A DNA stretch of 64,000 bases from Stomoxys calcitrans. Lineage: Eukaryota; Arthropoda; Insecta; Diptera; Muscidae. A program made the translations under genes and the position numbers. Within the stretch, counting starts at the first letter, position 1. Every line of letters starts with the position of its first letter. The stretch covers positions 46,372,826 to 46,436,825 of the forward strand of contig NC_081554.1 in the NCBI RefSeq assembly GCF_963082655.1. Reading direction: 5' to 3'. Positions 41,047 to 53,020 of the stretch are shown piece after piece. The notes under the pieces were generated by a model. It was not told the origin of the DNA, ran no database searches, and saw only the letters and a program-made list of their open reading frames with translations.

Positions 41047-42522
41047 AACAAGTAAATGCGTGCTAAGTTCGGCCGGGCCGAATCTTATATACCCTCCACC
41101 ATGTATCGCATTTGTCGAGTTCTTTTCCCAGCATCTCTTCTTAGCCAAGAAAAGGATAAAAGAAAAGATTTGCTCTGCTATTCGAGCGATATCAAGATAT
41201 GGTCCAGTTCGGACCACAATTAAATTATATGTTGGAGACCTGAGTAAAATGTCAGCCAATTCGAATAAGAATTGCGCCCTTTAGGGGTTCAAGAAGTAAA
41301 ATAGAGAGATTGATTTATATGGGAGCTGTACCAGGCAATAGACCGATTCAGACCATAATAAACACGTATGTTGATGCGTATGAGAGAATCCTTCGTACAA
41401 AATTTCAGGCAAATCGGATAAGTGCGACCTCAAAAGGCTCAAGAAGTCAAGATTCCAGATCGGTTTATATGGCAGCTATATCAGGTTATGAAAAAATTTG
41501 AACCTTATTTGACACAGTTGTTGAAAGTAAAAATAAAATACGTCTTGCAAAATTTCAGCTAAATTGGATAGGAATGCGCCCTCTAGAAGCTCAAGAAGTC
41601 AAGTCCCCATATCTGTTTATATGACAGCTATATCAGGTTATGAACCCATTTTAACCATACCTGGCACAGTTGTTGGATATCATAACAAAATACTACGTGC
41701 AAAAGTTCATTCCAATCGGATAAAAATTGCGCACTCTAAAAGCTCAAGAAGTCAAGACCCAAGATCGGTTTATATGGCAGCTATATCAGCTTTGAATTTG
41801 AACCAGACTTGGCACAGTTGTTGGATATCATAACAAAATACTACGTGCAAAATTTCATTGCAATCGGTTAAGAATTGCGCACTCTAGAAGCTCAAGAAGT
41901 CAAGACCCAAGATCGGTTTATATGACAGCTATATCAGATTATGAACCGATTCGAACCATACTTGGCACAGTTATTGGATATCATAACAAAATACTGTGTG
42001 CAAAATTTCATCCCAATCGGATAAGAATTGGGCATTCTAGAGGCTCAAGAAGTCAAGACCCAAGATCGGTTTATATGACAGCTATATCAGATTATGGACC
42101 GATTCGAATCATACTTAGCACAGTTATTGGATATCATAACAAAACACGTTGTGCAAAATTTCATTCCAATCGAATAAGAATTGCGCCCTCTAGAGGCTCA
42201 AGAAGTCAAGACCCAAGATCGGTTTATATGGCTGCAATATCAAACCATGGACCGATATGGCCTATTTGCAATCCCAACCGACCTACACTTATAAAAGGTA
42301 TTTGTGGAAAATTTCAAGCGGCTAGCTTTAATCCGTCGAAAGTTAGCGTGCTTTCGACAGACAGACGGACGGACGGACAGACGGACGGACATGACTAGAT
42401 CGACATAAAATGTCACTACGATCAAGAACATATATAGTTTATGGGGTCTCAGACGAATATTTCGAGTAGTTACAAACAGAATGACGAATTTAGTATACCC
42501 CCATCCTATGGTAGAGCGTATA
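41047..42522 (-). mobile_element. Family A HINE-like element, long complete copy
   Basis: ACAAGTAAATGCGTGCTAAG, perfect hairpin TTCGGCCGGGCCGAA, ACCCTCCACCATG, several 153-bp-type units (GAATTG blocks at 42025 and 42178 are 153 bp apart), microsatellite at 42358-42390, and the end CCTATGGTAGAGCGTAT. It is the longest family A copy here because it has more internal units. Confidence 0.85.
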
Positions 42523-42554
42523 AAAATTGCATTGAAAGCTGGGACTGAAGCTCC

Positions 42555-42725
42555 CCGATGACTGAGTTGGTGGAATGTTTGGATTACAGTTGCAATAATT
42601 GTGGGTTCGGTTACCGCTAGAGGTTCTGTTTTGTCGCCATAAAAGATTGCCATTCTAACCTCCCCCACGGGAGACCCTTTAGTGTGAAAAGCATATAAAA
42701 GACGCTGTCCCACGTGGAATATTTA
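42555..42725 (+). mobile_element. Possible second tRNA-derived SINE family
   Basis: GATGACTGAGTTGGTGGAAT resembles a tRNA D-arm/box A. ATAATTGTGGGTTCGGTTAC, followed by CGCTAGAGG, resembles the T-arm/box B and acceptor side of a tRNA (box B is imperfect). A non-tRNA body follows with GTGAAAAGCATATAAAAGAC. Only one copy is seen and no target duplication is visible, so the call is tentative. Confidence 0.4.
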
Positions 42726-43579
42726 AGCCTACCCAGTTACTATTCTTATTGTTTAGGAATGTTCCTTTACAAATTATAATATGGGTACGACATTTGTTGA
42801 TAAAATGTTAAAATTGGTGAAAGCGGAGTTGTGGTGTGGAGTTGAGTGGAAGACCGACCACACTGTTGAATGTTGACTACACCGGTTAGGGTGGGTCGCG
42901 GATAACTGCTGTACGATTGTTGAAGTCTTGTGACGAAGAAGATATGATTGGATGAGGAGTGTACTGTTGACTACACTTGTGAGGGTAGGTCGCTGATGAC
43001 TGCTGTACCATGGAGTCTTCGAAGCTGGTGGGAAGTGTACACTATGGGTAAGCTTCTAAGGAGTTTTTCTCTGGAGCGTTGGATTGAATGTTTATACGTT
43101 TATACGGGAGTCAGGAGCCCTTTGGACATCGGTTCCAGTCTGACTAATGGTGAGGTCCCAGTTGCGAGCAACTTGGTGGCTGTGGTTTATCACCGAAAAA
43201 CCCAGAAAGGGTTTTTCGATGCTCAGTGTGGAGTTGCATGTACTCATCCGGGTGCCGTAACCCATAGAATGGCAATAGTTTGGATAGTGCTCTGCTCCTA
43301 ACCAAGGGAGAGGACACGTCCAAACATTAATTCGAATTGGTACTCATGCTAGCTTCGGCTATATATGGGGGCGTTTATAAACGCATCGAATCCACCCGGG
43401 TTAAAAGCCCTGCAGGATAAAGCCAACATGGCAGGTGCCTGCATAAAGCAGCATAAAGGACTTGTCACTCTAATCTACTCTAACACAACCTGCAGCTGTA
43501 ACTTGTATAGGTAATACATTTTTTTTTTACCAAAATGTATTATTGACAAACCAATCAGACTTAATGGTAAAGGATGTCT
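42726..43579. other. Unclassified GC-richer segment with hairpin and 93-bp repeat
   Basis: It contains a ~45-bp imperfect direct repeat (GTTGACTACACCGGTTAGGG at 42872; GTTGACTACACTTGTGAGGG at 42965) and a perfect stem-loop CGAAAAACCC-AGAAA-GGGTTTTTCG at 43194-43218. A 117-codon frame (42948-43301) shows no motif I know. It may be the untranslated or leader part of a retroelement. Function unknown. Confidence 0.4.
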
Positions 43580-45529
43580 TCTTATATATAAAAATCAATT
43601 TGTGTTTGTTTGTTTGTGTGTTCCTTATAGACTCACAAACGGCTGAATCGATTTTCTTGAAATTTTCACTGATGGTGCATAATGATCCCCTGGTGAAAAA
43701 AAGGGTATTACATTCTCTGATATCCGAAGAGGGAGCGGACCCTCCCCCTTACCATAATTTTCAGAAACGCCAGATCTCGGTGATGGGTGTTGCGATTTAA
43801 GCGAAATACCTAGGGGGGACGCCCCACCCCAAAACCTACCAAATATATATATACACCAATCACGACAATATGGGACTCAAATGAAAGGTATTTAAGATTA
43901 GAAAATGTATCTGATATTCAATTGTCGGATCAAGTGTTTGGGGGACCACAGCAACCCCCAAAACACCCCTAAATCGGACATATACGAATCTGATATCCAA
44001 AGTTGGGACAAAGTTTCCGGGGGTCCACCGCTTCCCCAAAACATCCCCCAAACAGGACTTATTTACTGACCATGGAAATATGGGGCTTAAATAAAAGTTA
44101 CTTCAGAGTAGAATACGAATCTGATTTCCAGATGTGGGACCAAGTGTTTGGGGGACCGCCCATCCCCGAGATCATCCCCCAAAAAAGACAAATTTACGTC
44201 CATAGCAATATGGGACTCAAGTGAAAGGTATTTGGAAGTAAAGTACGAATCTGATATCAATATTCGGGAAAAGTGTCTATAGGGCCACCCCACCCCCATA
44301 ACATCACTCAAATAGAAAGTATTTGCTGACCATTGCAATATGAGGCTCAAATAAAAGGTATCTTAGAGTAGAACACGAATCTAATATGTATGGTCATGTT
44401 TGCCGACTATGGAAAAATGGAGCTCAAATTAGGGGTATTTGGGAGTAGACCATGAATCTGACATCAACATTCGGGACTAACTGTCTAGGGGACGTCCCAC
44501 CACCATAACAACCCCCAAGTAGGACGTAATTGCTCACCAAGACAATTTGGGTTTTCAAGACAGTGGAGCTCGATATTCATAGTTTTAAGCGCCCATACCC
44601 CAAACCGGACATATATGCTAGCTTTTTCAATAAGGCGTTTAAGTGAATGGTATTTGAGATTAGAAAACGAAATTGATATCCAATTCTGAGGTCAATGGCA
44701 ATATGGTGTTCAAGTATATGAGAAGTGAGACGTTGCTGATATATTTTCAGGGCTTAGTGTTTGGGGGACCACCCACTCCCCAAAACACCCCTAAATCGGG
44801 CATATTTACCGACCATGTCAATGTGGGGCTTAAACGAAAGGTTTTGGAGAGCAAAGCAAGAATTGATACCCACTTTCGGGACCAATTTTCTGCGGCCTAC
44901 CCCTTTTCCAAAATACCCCACAAATAGCATTTTTTTACTTGCCATCGCAATATGGGGCTCAAATAAAGGTATTTGGGACTAGAACACGAATTTGATATCC
45001 ATATGTAGGAACATGTATTTAAGGCATCACCCCTTCTCCAAAACACCCCCCAAAGGGTGAAAAATTTTCGATCATACCAATATATGGCTCACATGAAAGG
45101 TATTTGAGCTTAGAAAACGAATTTGATAACCAATTTTGGAGCCATGTGTTTGGGGGATGCCTCATCCTGTAAACTTCCTGTAAACTTTAAATAAATGGAG
45201 AGAAAAGAACAATGCTGACATTTTTTCAGGTCCAAGTGCCTGGAGGACCACCTCACCTCACCTCATCATGAGCATATTGGGCTGAATTAAAGTATTTTAA
45301 GAATGGAGTACACTTTACATTCAAACTTAAATTCGTAGACCAATAAAGACTATATGGGATTCAAATAAATGCACTTATATTGTTAAACTGTTTGTCAAGC
45401 GATATACTATTTTTGTAGCATGGTATTTCATTAAACGCTCTTTAATTGTCGAAATAAAATATTCCAAGGAAACTTTTGTTCCATATAAAGTAAAAGAAGG
45501 CGCAGCGGAGCGGTCCCGGTCCAGCTGGT
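43580..45529 (+). mobile_element. Helitron-like H element, longest copy with both ends
   Basis: It starts TCTTATATATAAAAATCAAT and TTTGTTTGTTTG. Head blocks follow (ACGGCTGAATCGATTTTCTT, GGGTATTACATTCTCTGATA, AGCGGACCCTCCCCC, ACGCCAGATCTCGGTGATGG), then about ten units with a ~130-bp period (AATATGGG blocks at 44077, 44207, 44336). The end module is AAGGCGCAGCGGAGCGGTCC, then CGGTCCAGCTGGT. TC at the start and CTGG-T at the end match canonical Helitrons. No Rep/helicase coding sequence is present, so it is non-autonomous. Confidence 0.72.
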
Positions 45530-45962
45530 TTATCTATAAAGCTATTTTCGTAGCCTACTACTAAGAAGCTTATTTGCTTTTGATTTCACTATTCTTATTT
45601 CGTGGTGGAAACTATTTTTCTTATGTGTTAATAAACTAATTTAAGATGTTCATAGTTAAGTTCACATGAACGAGTAACTATTTCTGTCTTCTACATTAAA
45701 ATACATCAAAGCGTTTTATAAATATTTCGCTTTTAGGGTTCGGGGTTAATTATTGGAGGCTATAAGTTATATTTACTATTCTACTCATTAATTAGCATTT
45801 AAGTCTTATGATAGATCAAAGTGGCTTTTAAAATCGATAAACATTAAATAGGAAGTTTAAAATGTAATGTTGTGTGTCGGTCATAGTTAAACAGAGCATT
45901 CAATAAAAAATAGTGTACGATTGAATTGAATTACTTAAACATTCAGCGGGCCTACACCTTTT
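45530..45962. other. AT-rich spacer without recognisable features
   Basis: No coding or repeat signal seen. Confidence 0.55.
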
Positions 45963-47275
45963 ATACCCTCCACCATAGGATGGGGGTATACTAATTTCGT
46001 CATTCTGTTTGTAACTCCTCGAAATATTGATCTAAGACCCTATTAAGTATATATATTCTTGATTGTCTTGACATTTTAAGCCGGTCTTGCCATGTCCGTC
46101 CGTCTGTCTGTCGAAAGTACGATAACTGTCGAAGGAATAAAGCTATCCGCTTGACATTTTGCACAAATACTTCTTATTAGTGTAGGTCAGTTGGGATTGT
46201 AAATGGGCCATATTGGTCCATGTATTGACATAGCTGTCATATAAACCGATCTTGGGTCTTGACTTCTTGAGCCTCTAGAGTGCGCAATTCTTATCCGATC
46301 GGAAAATTTTGAAATTTTGCACGACGTGTTTTGTTATGATATCCAACAACTGTGCCAAGTATTGGGGATTGCCAAGTTGGGATTGTAAATGGGCCATATT
46401 GGTCCATGTATTGACATAGCTGTCATATAAACCGATCTTGGGTCTTGACTTCTTGAGCCTCTAGAGTGCGCAATTCTTATCCGATCGGAAAATTTTGAAA
46501 TTTTGCACGACGTGTTTTGTTATGATATCCAACAACTGTGCCAAGTATGGTTTAAATCGTTCCATGTTTTGATATAGCTCTCATATAAACCGATCTGTGG
46601 ACTTGACTTCTTGAGCTCCTAGAGGGCGCAATTCTTATGTGATTTGGCTGAAATTTTGTATGAAGTATTTTATTATGACTTTCAACAACTGTGCCGAATA
46701 AGGTTCAAATCGGTTCATAACCTGATAAAGCTGCCATATAACCCGATCTGTGGACTTGACTTCTTGAGCTCCTCGAGAGCGCAATTCTTATGCGATTTGG
46801 CTGAAATTTTGCACGTGGTGTTTTGGTATCACTTCCAACAACTACGCCAAGAATGGTTTAAATCGGTCCATGTTTTGATATAGCTGCCATATAAACCCAT
46901 CTGGGATCTTGACTTCTTGAGCCTCTAGAGGGGGCAATTCTCGTCCGATTTGACTGAAATTTTGCACGTGGTGTTTTGGTATCACTTCCAACAATTGCTC
47001 TAAGAATGGTTCATATCGGTCTGTGTTTCGATATAGCTGCCATATAAACCGATCTTGGGTCTTGACTTCTTGAGCCTCTAGAGGGCGCAATTCTCGTCCG
47101 ATTTGACTGAAATTTTGCATGTAGTGTTTTGGTATCACTTCCAACATCTGTGCTATATATGATTCAAATCGGTTCATAATCTGGTATAGCTGTCATATAA
47201 ACCAAATTTGGATCTTGACTTCTTGAGCCAATAGAATAAGTTATAATACCCTGTTCCACAGTTGTGGTATGAAAA
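45963..47275 (+). mobile_element. Family A HINE-like element with family C-like end
   Basis: It starts ATACCCTCCACCATAGGATG and contains a short (GTCC)n block near 46095, family A units and a 186-bp duplication. Instead of the family A hairpin it ends, from about 47235, with AATAAGTTATAATACCCTGT and TCCACAGTTGTGGTATG, the closing sequence of family C. Confidence 0.72.
46195..46550 (+). repeat. 186-bp near-identical tandem duplication
   Basis: The block starting GATTGTAAATGGGCCATATT occurs at 46195 and again at 46381. The first ~170 bp of the two copies appear identical by eye, including the odd GGAAAATTTTGAAATTTTGC. Confidence 0.88.
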
Positions 47276-48133
47276 TAAATCTCGTGCACTAACTGTAGTT
47301 CTTACTTTGACTACAAAACATTTAGTCTTACTTAATCTTACCATGTTCATAAGTCATACAATTTAAGATTTCACTAGGACCATATCAATTATTCCTTACA
47401 AATACACATCCCTTTTTTCAATTGAAGCTAACAAGAAGTTGTTCTTCCTTCCTGAATTCAATGAGAGTCTGGTTTCATCAAATTATTATTTTCTCCAGAA
47501 GACAAAACATTTAAGGATTCAACCGCTAGTATTGCTCCCATTCATCGGCAATTTCATTCCATAATTGCTTTCCATAAATCTCGTCACAGTCATAGTTTTG
47601 TTACGCATTGAGCCAGCGCGAAAATAAATCTGAACAACAACACTCTGCAATTATCTTAATCACATTAATAGCCGTAATATATACTTGTAATTAACACAGA
47701 AAGGATTAAATTTAATTAACAACAAACTGAGGAGAACAATAGCAAAGGGCGCAGAGCAGAAATTACATTGAATCGAGCATGGAGTGTTTTAATATGACAG
47801 CCAGAGCCCTGTGTAAATAAATACGCAGTGGGAGAAAAGGCGGACCACTAAGGTGCTTATATTAATAATAATATAAGGCAAGGACGAGGCAGTAGTGTGA
47901 CCATGCAAATATTTCAAAATTTCAACTCGTTTTTTTGTGTCATAGTAAAATGAAAAAGTAAAAGCGTGCTTGGGTACCCACCAACATGGATTTCGCTGAA
48001 AATTGCCTTTATGAACTCTGTTCATAATTTAATGAATTTACAACAATCAAATCGGGAATTGTATGCGGCTGTTAAGGTCCTAAGTATTTGTGTCGGGGAA
48101 TCGGTATTTAAGGGGCCTATCTTCTTCTTCTTC
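47276..48133. other. Unique spacer
   Basis: No supported gene. A lone GTAAAAGCGTGCTTGGGTAC near 47958 resembles a family A end without the hairpin. Confidence 0.5.
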
Positions 48134-48135
48134 TA

Positions 48136-48374
48136 TTATTGGGTTGCCCAAAAAGTAATTGCGGATTTTTCATATAGTCGGCGTTGACAAATTTTTTCAC
48201 AGCTTGTGACTCTGTAATTGCATTCTTTCTTCTGTCAGTTATCAGCTGTTACTTTTAGCTTGCTTTAGAAAAAAGTGTAAAAAATGTATATTTGATTAAA
48301 GTTCATTCTAAGTTTTATTAAAAATGCATTAATTTTCTTTTAAAAAATCCGCAATTACTTTTTGGGCAACCCAA
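48136..48374 (+). mobile_element. Mariner MITE, 239 bp, intact terminal repeats
   Basis: It starts TTGGGTTGCCCAAAAAGTAA and ends with its exact complement TTACTTTTTGGGCAACCCAA. The perfect inverted repeat extends to about 32 bp. TA dinucleotides at 48134-48135 and 48375-48376 are the mariner target duplication. There is no coding capacity, so it would depend on a mariner transposase in trans. Confidence 0.92.
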
Positions 48375-48378
48375 TATA

Positions 48379-48899
48379 TGAAAATGCAATGTTTGTTTGT
48401 CTGTATAGACTCAAAAACGACTAAACCGATTTTCATGAAATTATCGCAGATGGTAGAGTTTGAGCCCCTGGTGAAAAAAGGGTATTACATTTTTTGATAT
48501 CCGAAGGGGGGTGGACCCTCCACCTTACGGCTAAACCAATTTTCATGAAATTTTCACAGATGGTAGAGTTTGAGCCCCGGTGAAAATAGGGTACTACATT
48601 TTTTGATATTCAAAGGGGGGCGAACTCTCCCCTTAATTGGCATAAAAGTCACATCTTTAGAGTGGTTGGGGGGGGGGGGGTTCGGCACCCCCAAAAACAC
48701 CACCCAACAATACACTTTTGACGCTTTAGGAAATATGGGTATCAAATGAAAGGTATTTAAAAGTAGAGTACACATCTGACGTAAAAGTTTTTCCTTGGTG
48801 TCTGAGGGACCTCCCCACCCCCCAAAACACCCCAGCAGGACATCTGAACCGATTGAAACACTATGGATATCAAATGGAAGGTATTTAAAAGTAAATATT
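48379..48899 (+). mobile_element. Helitron-like H element, left part, with duplicated head block
   Basis: ATATGAAAATGCAATGTTTG and ACGACTAAACCGATTTTCAT are followed by a repeat of the same head block (AAACCAATTTTCATGAAATT, GAGTTTGAGCCCCGGTGAAA) and units. It is split by a family A element at about 48900 and continues at about 50066. Confidence 0.65.
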
Positions 48900-50065
48900 A
48901 CAAGTAAAAGCGTGCTAAGTTCGGCCGGGCCGAATCTTATATACCCTCCACCATGAATCGCATTTGTCGAGTTCTTTTCCCGACATCTCTTCTTAGACAA
49001 AAATCTCTAAAAGCTCTAATATGGTCCGGTTCGGACCACAAATCATTTATATGTTGGAGACCTGTATCAAATGTCAGCGAATTCCAATAAGAATTGCGCT
49101 CTTTGGGGGCTCAAGAAGTAAAATAGAGAAATCGATTTATATGGGAGCTTTAGCAGGCTATGAACCGATTCATACCATAATAAACACGTATGTTGACGGT
49201 CATGAGAGGATCCGTCGTACAAAATTTCATTCAAATCGGATTAGAATTGCGCCCTTTAGTGGCTCAAGAAGATCCCAGATCGGTTTATATGGCACCTACA
49301 TAAAGTTATAGACCGATTTGAACTTCATTTGGCGCAGTTGTTGAAAATCATAATAAAATACGTCATGCAAAATTTCAGCTAAATCGAATAAGAAATGCGT
49401 CCTCTAGAGGCTCAAGCAAACAAGATCCAAGATCGGTTTTTATGACAGCTATATCAGGTTATAAATCGATTTGAACCATACTTGGCATAGTTGTTGGATT
49501 TTATAACAAAACACTTTGTGCAAAATTGTATTCCAATCGGATAAGAATTGCGACCCCTACAGGCTCAAGAAGTCAAGACCCAAGATCGGTTTATATGGTA
49601 GCTATATCAAAACATGGACCTATATGGCTCATTTACAATCCCAACCGACCTACACTTATAAGAAGTATTTGTGCAAAATTTCAAGCGGCTATCTTTACTC
49701 TTTCGAAAGCTAGTGTGCTTTCGACAGACAGACAGACGGACGGACGGATATGGCTAGATCGACATAAAATGTCACGACGATCAAGAAAACATGGACCTAT
49801 ATGGCCCATTTACAATCCCAACCGACCTACACTTATAAGAAGTATTTGTGCAAAATTTCAAGCGACTATCTTTACTCTTTCGAAAGCTAGTGTGCTTTCG
49901 ACAGACAGACAGACGAACAGACGGACATGGCTAGATCGACATAAAATGTCACGAAGATCAAGAAAATATATACACTTTATGGGGTCTCAGACGAATATTT
50001 CGAGAAGTTACAAGCAGAATGACTAAATTGGTCATTCACCCCCCCCTTCCTATGGTGGTGGGTAT
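48900..50065 (-). mobile_element. Family A HINE-like element nested in an H element
   Basis: ACAAGTAAAAGCGTGCTAAG, perfect hairpin TTCGGCCGGGCCGAA, ACCCTCCACCATG, units, a duplicated 177-bp microsatellite-proximal block, and the end CCTATGGTGGTGGGTAT. The H unit pattern is interrupted at 48899 and resumes after 50066, which indicates insertion into an existing H element. Confidence 0.82.
49611..49965 (-). repeat. 177-bp tandem duplication of the microsatellite-proximal block
   Basis: AACATGGACCTATATGGC starts at 49611 and again at 49788. Each copy ends in its own GACAGACAGACGGACG-type microsatellite and GATCGACATAAAATGTCACG block. Confidence 0.85.
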
Positions 50066-52230
50066 AAAAATGTATTCCTTTGTGTCGGGCGTAAATATGC
50101 CCTCAACAGGGCATATTTACCGTCGTCGGTTGAGACAAATGGGTATCAAATGATAGGTGGTTGGAAGTTGAGTATACGTCTGTTGTAAGAATTTGGTCCA
50201 AGGTGTTTGCGGGGTCTCTCCAACTCCAAAAACCCTCAAAACGGGCATGAATGTCCAACGTCACAAAATGGGTATAAAATGAAAGTTCTTTGAAAGTTGA
50301 CTACGAATCTGATATACAAATTTGGGATAGAGTCTGGGATCGACTCACCCACTAAATACCATTCAACCGTCCTGCCGTTCAGCCGGACATGTAGATCTCG
50401 ACATTAAAGGACATAAAAAAATTTTCTTTTGGGTCTTAGCGAAGGAGCGACCGACCCTCCCCTCCCAATAAAATCAACACCAAACTGTCATGAAGGACGA
50501 CCGAGAATATATTGTATTCAAATGAAAGGACGTGTCAGAGAGCAATCGCCTTCCCTCCATCCTACCCAAAACGAGGGAAATTAAAAATAAATAAAAAATT
50601 AAAATAAAAGTAGGAGAGTACATTTTAACCCTCAAATTGGATGGACACAGGAGGATCTGCACATCTTTAAATATGTGGTATCCCAAGTGATAGCTTGGAA
50701 ATATGATTTTGAATGTAGATAACCAATAGAAAAAAAGTTAATTAGTGTGGATCTGAACGAGACCCGTAGCCCTGAATATCTTGATCGCCACCTTCAAAAT
50801 GCTTGAAATAAATAAAAAAATAAAATATATTTTAGAGTAGATTAAAAGATATTTTAGAGTAGAGCACAATGCTGATTTTTTTCAGTGGTGAGTGCGTGGG
50901 TGGACGTCCCACCCTGCATACCCCTCAAACTGGACATATTTGCGGATCATCTGTTTTATGGCCAAAAGTTTCAGGGAAGTCTCATCTCATAAACCCCTCT
51001 GAACCACACATATATACCGACTATAGCAATGTGTAACTCAAATGTGGTTTTTGGGAGCAGAGTATGAATCTGATATCCACTTTCGGGGCAAAGGGTATGG
51101 CTACTTCAATCCACCAGCAAAATCAAAAGAATGAAGTAGATATAACATACAAACTTTAATGGGCGAACCCTCCCCTTATCCTATTCTCAAAAACGCCAGA
51201 TCTCGCAGATGGGTGGGACGATGACGGTGTTTTGGGGAAGGGGCGGTGTCCCAAATACATGGTCCCACTTTTGGATATCAGATTCGTATAATACTCCCAA
51301 ATACCTTCATTGGAGCCCCATATTGCGTTGGTCAGTAAATAATTGCTGTTTGTGGGGAATGGGCAGACACCCAGAGAATTGGTTTCGAAAGTGGTTATCA
51401 ATTTCGTGCTCTACCCCAATACCTTTTACTTGAGCCCCACATTGACATGGTTGGCAAATATGTTCGATTTAGGGGTGTTTTGGGAGTGAGGTGACCTCAA
51501 AATTGGATATAAAATACGTTTGCTAATCTCAAGTACCTTTTATTTAAACCCCTTACTGCAAAAGTCAGCAAATATGTCTGGTTTGGGGTATGGGTCCTAA
51601 AAACTATCAATATCGAGCTCCACTCTATTTAAAACCCAAAATTGTCATGGTGAGGAAATACGTCCTATTTGCGGGTGGGTTAGACAGTTGGTCCCGAATA
51701 TTGATATCACATTCGTAATCTACCCCCAATTACCTTTCATTTGAGCCCTCCTCACACAGTGACTTGGCCCTGAAAATATATATCAGATTCTTGTTATACT
51801 CTAAAATATCTCTAATTTGAGCCCCATATTGCAATCGTCTGCAAATACGTCCTATTTGGGTTGTTTGATGGGGTTGGGGTGGCCCATAAACACTTTTTCC
51901 CGAATATTGATATCAGATTTGTGCTTTACTCCCAAAGACTTTTCATTTGAGCCCCATATTGCTATGGTGGTATATTTGTCCCCTTTGGGGGGGTGTTTTG
52001 GGGAAGGGGTGGATCCGCAGAAATTGGTCCCACATTTGGATATCAAATTCGTAATCCACTCGCCAATACCATTTATTTGAGTCCCATATTGCCATTGTCA
52101 GTAAATATGTCTGATTTAGGGGGGTTTTGTGGGTTGGGGTGGTCCCCCAAACTCTTGGTCCGACAATTGGATATCAGATGGGTTTTATAATCTTAAATTC
52201 CATTCATGTGAGTCCCATATTGTCGTGATT
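50066..52230. repeat. Helitron-like H arrays, plus then minus orientation
   Basis: Positions 50066-51220 run in plus orientation and include unit and head blocks (ACGCCAGATCTCGCAGATGG near 51195). From about 51225 the units run in minus orientation to 52230 (ATACCTTTCATTTGAGCCCC, AGATTCGTAATC-type blocks). The switch marks an inversion or two abutting copies. Confidence 0.6.
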
Positions 52231-52231
52231 G

Positions 52232-53020
52232 GTGTATTTATATTAGGTATTCTTGATCAGCGTAAAAATCTTAGACGATCTAGCCATGTCCTAGCCATGT
52301 TATTAAAAAAAAGAGATATTGAGCTGAAACTTTGCCCATATTCTTTTTTTTTTGGTCCGTAAGCAGGTTAAGTTCGTAGATGGGCTATATCGGACTATAT
52401 CTTGATATAGCCCCCATATAGACCGATCCGCCGATTTAGGGTCTTAGACCCATAAAAGGCACATTTAAGATCCAATTTTGCTGAAATTTGAACAGTGAGT
52501 TGTGTAAAGCCCTTCGATCGGTCCAGATGTGGATATAGCTGCCATATAGACCGATCCGTCGATTTGGGGCCCATTTTGCTGAAATTTGGGACAGTGAGTT
52601 GTGTTAGGCTCTCAGAATATATGATATATTTGTTATATTTGAATATAACTGCCATATAGACCGATCTCTCGAATTAAGGTTTTGGGGCCATAAAAGGCGC
52701 AAAGGGACAATGAGTAACGTTAAGCCTCTCGACATTTTTCGGCAATTTGGCTCAGTTCTGTCCAGATTTGGATGTAGCTGCCATATAGACCTATCTCTCG
52801 ATTTAAGGTTTTGGGACCATAAATGGCGCATTTATTGTCCGATTTCGCCGAAATTTAGGACAGTAAATTGTGTTAGGCTCTTCGATATTTTTGTGAAACT
52901 TAGCCTAAATCGGTCCAGATTTGGATATAGCTGCTATATAGACCGATATCTCAATTTAAAGTCTTGGCCCCATAAAAGGCGCATTTATAATCCGATATTG
53001 TCCCCACTGGGTTATATGCC
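52232..53020 (+). mobile_element. Family B HINE-like element lacking its microsatellite
   Basis: It starts ATTCTTGATCAGCGTAAAAA and GATCTAGCCATGTCCTAGCC, where the GTCY repeat normally sits. Then come GAGATATTGAGCTGAAACTT and units with ATAGCTGCCATATAGACCGA and CATAAAAGGCGC. It ends without a hairpin near 53000. Confidence 0.65.

Noticed and set aside
41922..42398. 158-codon frame in family A units
   Set aside because: Same cause as above. It runs into the microsatellite (RRTDGQTD) and has no conserved domain.
49526..50026. 166-codon frame with an internal repeat
   Set aside because: It reads through the duplicated 177-bp microsatellite module and carries no domain.
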